A stretch of 64,000 nt of DNA, taken from positions 223,154 through 287,153 of the forward strand of contig NZ_JARXYZ010000008.1 of assembly GCF_029894125.1 (NCBI RefSeq). The letters run 5' to 3'. Within the stretch, counting starts at the first letter, position 1, and each line of letters starts with the position of its first letter. The position numbers and the translations under genes are program-made. This stretch comes from Kitasatospora sp. MAA19. GTDB lineage: Bacteria > Actinomycetota > Actinomycetes > Streptomycetales > Streptomycetaceae. Positions 60,953 to 64,000 of this stretch are shown here, one piece after another. Below the pieces are notes generated by a model. That model did not search any database. It was given only the letters and a program-made list of their open reading frames with translations, and had not been told where the DNA came from.

Positions 60953-61303
60953 ATGACCACGCCCAGCTTCGCCGTGCACATCCCCACCGCCGACCTCGAA
61001 CCCGACCCGCTCGACCCGGCCCAGATCGTCTCCGGCACCCCGGAGGTCTCCGGCCGGGTCCTGTCCGAGTCCCCCGACGGCCGCCAGCTGCGCGGCATCT
61101 GGCAGATCACCCCGGGCGTGGTCACCGACACCGAGGCGGACGAGATGTTCGTGGTGCTCAGCGGCCGGGCCACCATCGAGATCGAGGGCGGCCCGACCCT
61201 GGAGGTCGGCCCGGGCGACTGCGCCGTGCTGCGCGAGGGCGACCGGACCACCTGGACCGTCCACGAGACGCTCCGCAAGGCCTACGCCATCACCCTCCGC
61301 TGA
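60953..61303 (+). CDS. cupin-domain protein
   Basis: 116-residue single cupin: IWQITPGVVTDTEADEMFVVLSGRATIEIEGG (motif 1, with Glu but without the usual HxH pair) and GPGDCAVLREGDRTTWTVHETLRKAYAI (motif 2 with one His). It resembles the DUF861/ureidoglycine-type cupins. With some metal ligands missing, binding may be altered. Convergent with the sugar-binding lipoprotein gene. Confidence 0.85.
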   Translation: MTTPSFAVHIPTADLEPDPLDPAQIVSGTPEVSGRVLSESPDGRQLRGIWQITPGVVTDTEADEMFVVLSGRATIEIEGGPTLEVGPGDCAVLREGDRTTWTVHETLRKAYAITLR

Positions 61304-61316
61304 GAGCCCCGAAACC

Positions 61317-61352
61317 CCTCAGCCCCCTCGGACGCCTCAGCCCCCCGGCCCG
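61317..61352. repeat. 18-bp tandem duplication with mismatches
   Basis: CCTCAGCCCCCTCGGACG (61317) and CCTCAGCCCCCCGGCCCG (61335) are imperfect copies between the convergent cupin and lipoprotein genes. Confidence 0.5.
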
Positions 61353-61374
61353 GGTTCACTTGCGGACCCGGGCC
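61347..61374. terminator. terminator containing a stop codon in its loop
   Basis: GGCCCGGGT (61347-61355) pairs with ACCCGGGCC (61366-61374); the loop includes the stop codon (61356-61358) of the minus-strand lipoprotein gene, so the stem uses its last codons. Confidence 0.65.
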
Positions 61375-62636
61375 GCCTCCTTGACCGCCGCGTCCTGCAG
61401 CCCGGTGAGCACCTGCTTCGGGTCCCCGGTGACGGACTCGCCGATCCCGGCCTTGATCCGGTTGCTGACCTCGCCCCAGGCCGGGTCCCCGAACGGGTAG
61501 AAGCTGGCGTTGGAGAGCCCGACCGCGAACTGCTTGAGGTCCTCGTGCTTCGGGTCCGAGGTCATCTGGGTGAACGCGTCCTGGGTGACCGGCAGCAGGT
61601 TGTACTGCTCGTCGAACTTCAGCTGGTAATCGCGGGTGTAGACGAAGGACAGGAACTTCTTGATCTCGTTCTTGTGCCCGTTGGCCTTGAACGCCATCAT
61701 CCAGTCCGCGACGCCGAGGCTGCCGGTCTTGCCCACGCCGTCCTTCTTCGGGATCGCCGCCGTCCCGAAGTCGATCTTCCCGGCGGTGGCCATCCGCAGC
61801 AGCGTCGGGTGCCCGTTCAGCATCGCGACCTTCCCGGCCGCGAAGTCCTGGAACACCGGGGTGCGGTTCATCTTGCCCGGGTCCGGATAGGTCAGCCCGG
61901 TGCTCACCAGGTTGCTCTTCAGCCAGCCGAAGGTGGCCTGGTTCTGGGCGCTGTCGATGGTGTAGTTGCCGACGTCGTCGGAGAGGCTGCCGCCGCCGCT
62001 CAGCGTCCACAGCATGGACTCGGCCGGGGCCTCCTCCGGCCCGAGCGGCAGCCCGTACGGGGTCACGCCCGGCACCTTGGCCTTGATCTTCTCGGCGTCC
62101 TGGCGCAGCTCGTTCCAGGTGGTCGGCGGCTGGGTGATGCCGGCCTGGCGGAAGATCGCCTTGTTGTAGAAGAGCACCCGGGAGGAGGACACGAACGGGA
62201 TGCCGTACTGGGTGCCGATCACCTGGCCGGCGTGCGCGAAGGTGTCCAGGAACTTGGCCTGGGTGTCCATCGAGAGCACGTCGGCGGCCGGGTACAACCG
62301 GTCCGCGGCGACCTGGTCGGCAAAGCCGCCGGTCTGCAGCAGGTCGGGCGACTTGCCGGCCGCGATCATGTCGTCGACCTTCTTGCCGATGTCGGTCCAG
62401 CTGTCCACCTCGACGTCGACCTTGATGCCGGGGTTGGCGGCCTCGAAGCCGCGCACGACCTCGTCCCAGTACAGCTTGGAGCTGGTCTCGGCGCTTTCCC
62501 CGTAGTCGGCGGCGACCAGCTTGAGGGTGACCGGCCCGCCGTCCTGCCCGCCGCACGCGCTGACGGCGGTGAGCACCAGTGCTCCGGCCAGCGCGGCACC
62601 GAGGACGCGGGTGGGAACGTGGGCGCGCCTGTTCAA
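61356..62636 (-). CDS. ABC sugar-binding lipoprotein
   Basis: About 426 residues. Signal peptide with lipobox LTAVSAC; body of the family 1 extracellular solute-binding type (LKLVAADYGES, WDEVVRGFEAANPGIKV, GTQYGIPFVSSSRVLFYNKAIF, ITQPPTTWNELRQDAEKI). Start TTG 62636 with GAAGGCGG upstream. No permease or ATPase gene is next to it; it likely works with a shared ATPase elsewhere. The divergent nagK-nagA pair and DasR-like sites suggest N-acetylglucosamine or a related aminosugar. Confidence 0.88.
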   Translation of the reverse strand: MNRRAHVPTRVLGAALAGALVLTAVSACGGQDGGPVTLKLVAADYGESAETSSKLYWDEVVRGFEAANPGIKVDVEVDSWTDIGKKVDDMIAAGKSPDLLQTGGFADQVAADRLYPAADVLSMDTQAKFLDTFAHAGQVIGTQYGIPFVSSSRVLFYNKAIFRQAGITQPPTTWNELRQDAEKIKAKVPGVTPYGLPLGPEEAPAESMLWTLSGGGSLSDDVGNYTIDSAQNQATFGWLKSNLVSTGLTYPDPGKMNRTPVFQDFAAGKVAMLNGHPTLLRMATAGKIDFGTAAIPKKDGVGKTGSLGVADWMMAFKANGHKNEIKKFLSFVYTRDYQLKFDEQYNLLPVTQDAFTQMTSDPKHEDLKQFAVGLSNASFYPFGDPAWGEVSNRIKAGIGESVTGDPKQVLTGLQDAAVKEAARVRK

Positions 62637-62775
62637 CGCGGGTACCGCCTTCAGGGAGAACTGCGTCCGGACGGGGAAATCCGGGAGGGGGACGCGCAAC
62701 ACTGCCAAATCCACCGGGCAGTGGTCCACACCACTCCGCCGCGCCCGCCGAGTAGTTATCGAAGTGCGGAGGTCA

Positions 62776-62790
62776 TTGCACGATGCGCAA
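62776..62790. promoter_or_regulatory. TTGC-GCAA dyad upstream of lipoprotein gene
   Basis: TTGCACGATGCGCAA, an imperfect palindrome 140 bases before the lipoprotein start, of the type bound by LacI-like regulators; identity unknown. Confidence 0.3.
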
Positions 62791-62861
62791 CAGAAAGTGA
62801 ACGTACGGCGTCCGGTGCAAAGCCCCGCACACCGCACTCATCTGCGACAAAGCTCACCTCG

Positions 62862-62877
62862 TTTGGACCAGACCAAT
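62862..62877. promoter_or_regulatory. DasR-responsive element (dre) candidate 1
   Basis: TTTGGACCAGACCAAT matches the DasR consensus ACTGGTCTAGACCAGT at 11 of 16 positions. It lies 51 bases before nagK and 226 before the lipoprotein gene. Confidence 0.55.
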
Positions 62878-62883
62878 CCCACA

Positions 62884-62899
62884 ACTGGACTAGACCTCT
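62884..62899. promoter_or_regulatory. DasR-responsive element (dre) candidate 2
   Basis: ACTGGACTAGACCTCT matches the DasR consensus at 13 of 16 positions, 22 bases (about two turns) from candidate 1 and 29 bases before nagK. DasR represses aminosugar genes until glucosamine 6-phosphate releases it. Confidence 0.7.
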
Positions 62900-62927
62900 T
62901 CTACCCGACCAAGGGAAACTGTCCTCC

Positions 62928-63875
62928 GTGAAGCACGTCATCGCACTCGATGTAGGCGGCACCGGCATGAAGGCCGCGCTGCTCGCCCAGGACGGCTCCG
63001 TGCTGTTCGAAGCACGCCGACCGACCGGGCGGGAGCACGGCACGGACGCCGTGGTCGCCGCCATCCTCGACTTCGCCGCCGACCTGGCGGACGAGGGCCG
63101 AAGCCGCTTCGGCGTCGCTCCGCTCGCGGCCGGCGTGGCCGTCCCGGGCACGATCGACGAGAAGAACGGCATCGCGGTCTACTCGGCCAACCTCGGCTGG
63201 CGGGACCTCCCGCTGCGCAAGCTGCTGGGCGAGCGCCTGGCCGGCCCCGACGGCACCGCCATCCCCGTCGCGCTCGGCCACGACGTGCGCTCGGGCGGCC
63301 TGGCCGAGGGCCGGCTCGGCGCCGGCCGGGGCGTCGACCGCTTTCTGTTCATCGCGCTGGGCACCGGCATCGCCGGCGCCATCGGCATCAGCGGCCGGAT
63401 CGAGGCCGGCGCCCACGGCTACGGCGGCGAGATCGGCCACGTCGTGGTCCGCCCGGGCGGGCCGCAGTGCGGCTGCGGCGCCCGCGGCTGCCTGGAGACG
63501 CTCGCCTCGGCCTCCGCCGTGTCGCGCGCCTGGGCCGCGGCCAGCGGCGACCCCGACGCCGACGCGGCATCCTGCGCCGCCGCGGTGGACGCCGGGGACG
63601 ACCGCGCGCTCGCGGTCTGGCAGGGCGCCGTCGACGCCCTGGCCGACGGGATCGTGCTCGCCCAGAGCCTGCTCGACCCGTCCACGGTGATCGTCGGCGG
63701 CGGGCTGGCCGAGGCCGGCGACACGCTCTTCACTCCGCTGCGCACGGCGGTCACCGAGCGCCTGACCTTCCAGATGCCCCCGAAGGTCGTACCCGCCATG
63801 CTCAAAGACACCGCCGCGTCCCTGGGCGCGGGCCTGCTCGCCTGGGATCTGCTCTCCATGGAGGTGACCGCGTGA
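62928..63875 (+). CDS. nagK: ROK-family sugar kinase, likely N-acetylglucosamine kinase
   Basis: 315 residues: VIALDVGGTGMKAALL (phosphate site), ALGTGIAGAIGISGRIEAGAHGYGGEIGHVVV, and the ROK zinc motif QCGCGARGCLET. Start GTG 62928. It overlaps nagA by four bases and stands behind two DasR-like sites, which supports an aminosugar substrate; in streptomycetes the kinase next to nagA phosphorylates N-acetylglucosamine. Specificity inferred from context. Confidence 0.85.
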   Translation: MKHVIALDVGGTGMKAALLAQDGSVLFEARRPTGREHGTDAVVAAILDFAADLADEGRSRFGVAPLAAGVAVPGTIDEKNGIAVYSANLGWRDLPLRKLLGERLAGPDGTAIPVALGHDVRSGGLAEGRLGAGRGVDRFLFIALGTGIAGAIGISGRIEAGAHGYGGEIGHVVVRPGGPQCGCGARGCLETLASASAVSRAWAAASGDPDADAASCAAAVDAGDDRALAVWQGAVDALADGIVLAQSLLDPSTVIVGGGLAEAGDTLFTPLRTAVTERLTFQMPPKVVPAMLKDTAASLGAGLLAWDLLSMEVTA

Positions 63876-64000
63876 CCACCGCGGACCGTGACCGTACCGC
63901 GCTGACCGGGGCCCGGCTGGTCCTGCCCGGCGCCGTCGTCGAGGGCGACCGCCTGGCCGTCGAGGGCGACCGCATCGCCGGCCTCGGCGGCGAGAGCGAA
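63872..64000 (+). CDS. nagA: N-acetylglucosamine-6-phosphate deacetylase, N-terminal part
   Basis: Only the first 43 residues are in the window. The start overlaps the nagK stop (GTGA). The visible part, TALTGARLVLPGAVVEGDRLAVEGDRIAGLGG, has the look of the small beta-domain at the start of amidohydrolases, and the nagK pairing plus DasR sites point to NagA. The duplicated VEGDRLA/VEGDRIA phrase is encoded by a 21-base near repeat. Catalytic metal site is beyond the edge. Confidence 0.75.
   Translation, partial: MTTADRDRTALTGARLVLPGAVVEGDRLAVEGDRIAGLGGESE

Overview
The window is chromosomal core DNA of a very GC-rich actinomycete, most likely Streptomycetaceae (Streptomyces or Kitasatospora). 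The evidence is codon use dominated by G/C third positions, frequent GTG/TTG starts, a futalosine (mqn) menaquinone pathway, a stand-alone groEL with CIRCE sites, gpgS/otsA/otsB, DasR-type operators next to a nagK-nagA pair, and many families typical of streptomycetes (DUF2530, DUF3027, DUF3263). About 63 genes fill the window on both strands. I see no rRNA, tRNA, CRISPR array, insertion sequence or prophage.

Left part (1-8.7 kb): a minus-strand FxSxx-COOH cluster (small peptide, TIR protein FxsC, and FxsT with P-loop, TIR and NB-ARC domains cut by the window edge), then pdxH divergent from a citrate synthase, serC, a 29-residue membrane protein, a 2'-5' RNA ligase-like protein and a GNAT acetyltransferase. 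8.7-18 kb: a marR-MFS operon, two VOC proteins (one with an apparent frameshift), an MHYT sensor, an orphan HypX/HoxX, a SLATT-type membrane protein and a purine permease. 18-31 kb: a CtpE-like P-type ATPase, a very large sacsin-like GHKL protein, DUF3027, an MFS protein, a secreted protein with mqnB-mqnD, a cold-shock-domain protein and a HAD phosphatase.

31-41 kb: an Fe-siderophore ABC operon (two permeases, ATPase, Tat lipoprotein binding protein) with a candidate iron box, then AraC, LysR and TetR regulators each divergent from a small target gene. The TetR-side target looks like a divergent rhomboid and shares an 18-bp inverted-repeat operator. 41-52 kb: a helicase-associated/WYL protein, an XPB helicase, a HelD-like RNA polymerase-associated helicase with a structured leader, CutC, a PadR-membrane protein pair and an HD-domain protein.

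52-64 kb: groEL behind four HrcA half-sites, a cold-shock protein, a MoaD/ThiS-like sulfur carrier ending in Gly-Gly-Cys, thrC preceded by a clear SAM-I riboswitch, gpgS, otsA, otsB, DUF3263, a cupin, a sugar-binding lipoprotein, nagK and the start of nagA with two DasR-like sites. A recurring feature is short tandem repeats (period 8, 18 or 20 bp) at gene ends, mostly between convergent genes and sometimes including the stop codons. All statements on family identity come from reading motifs; no database search was run.
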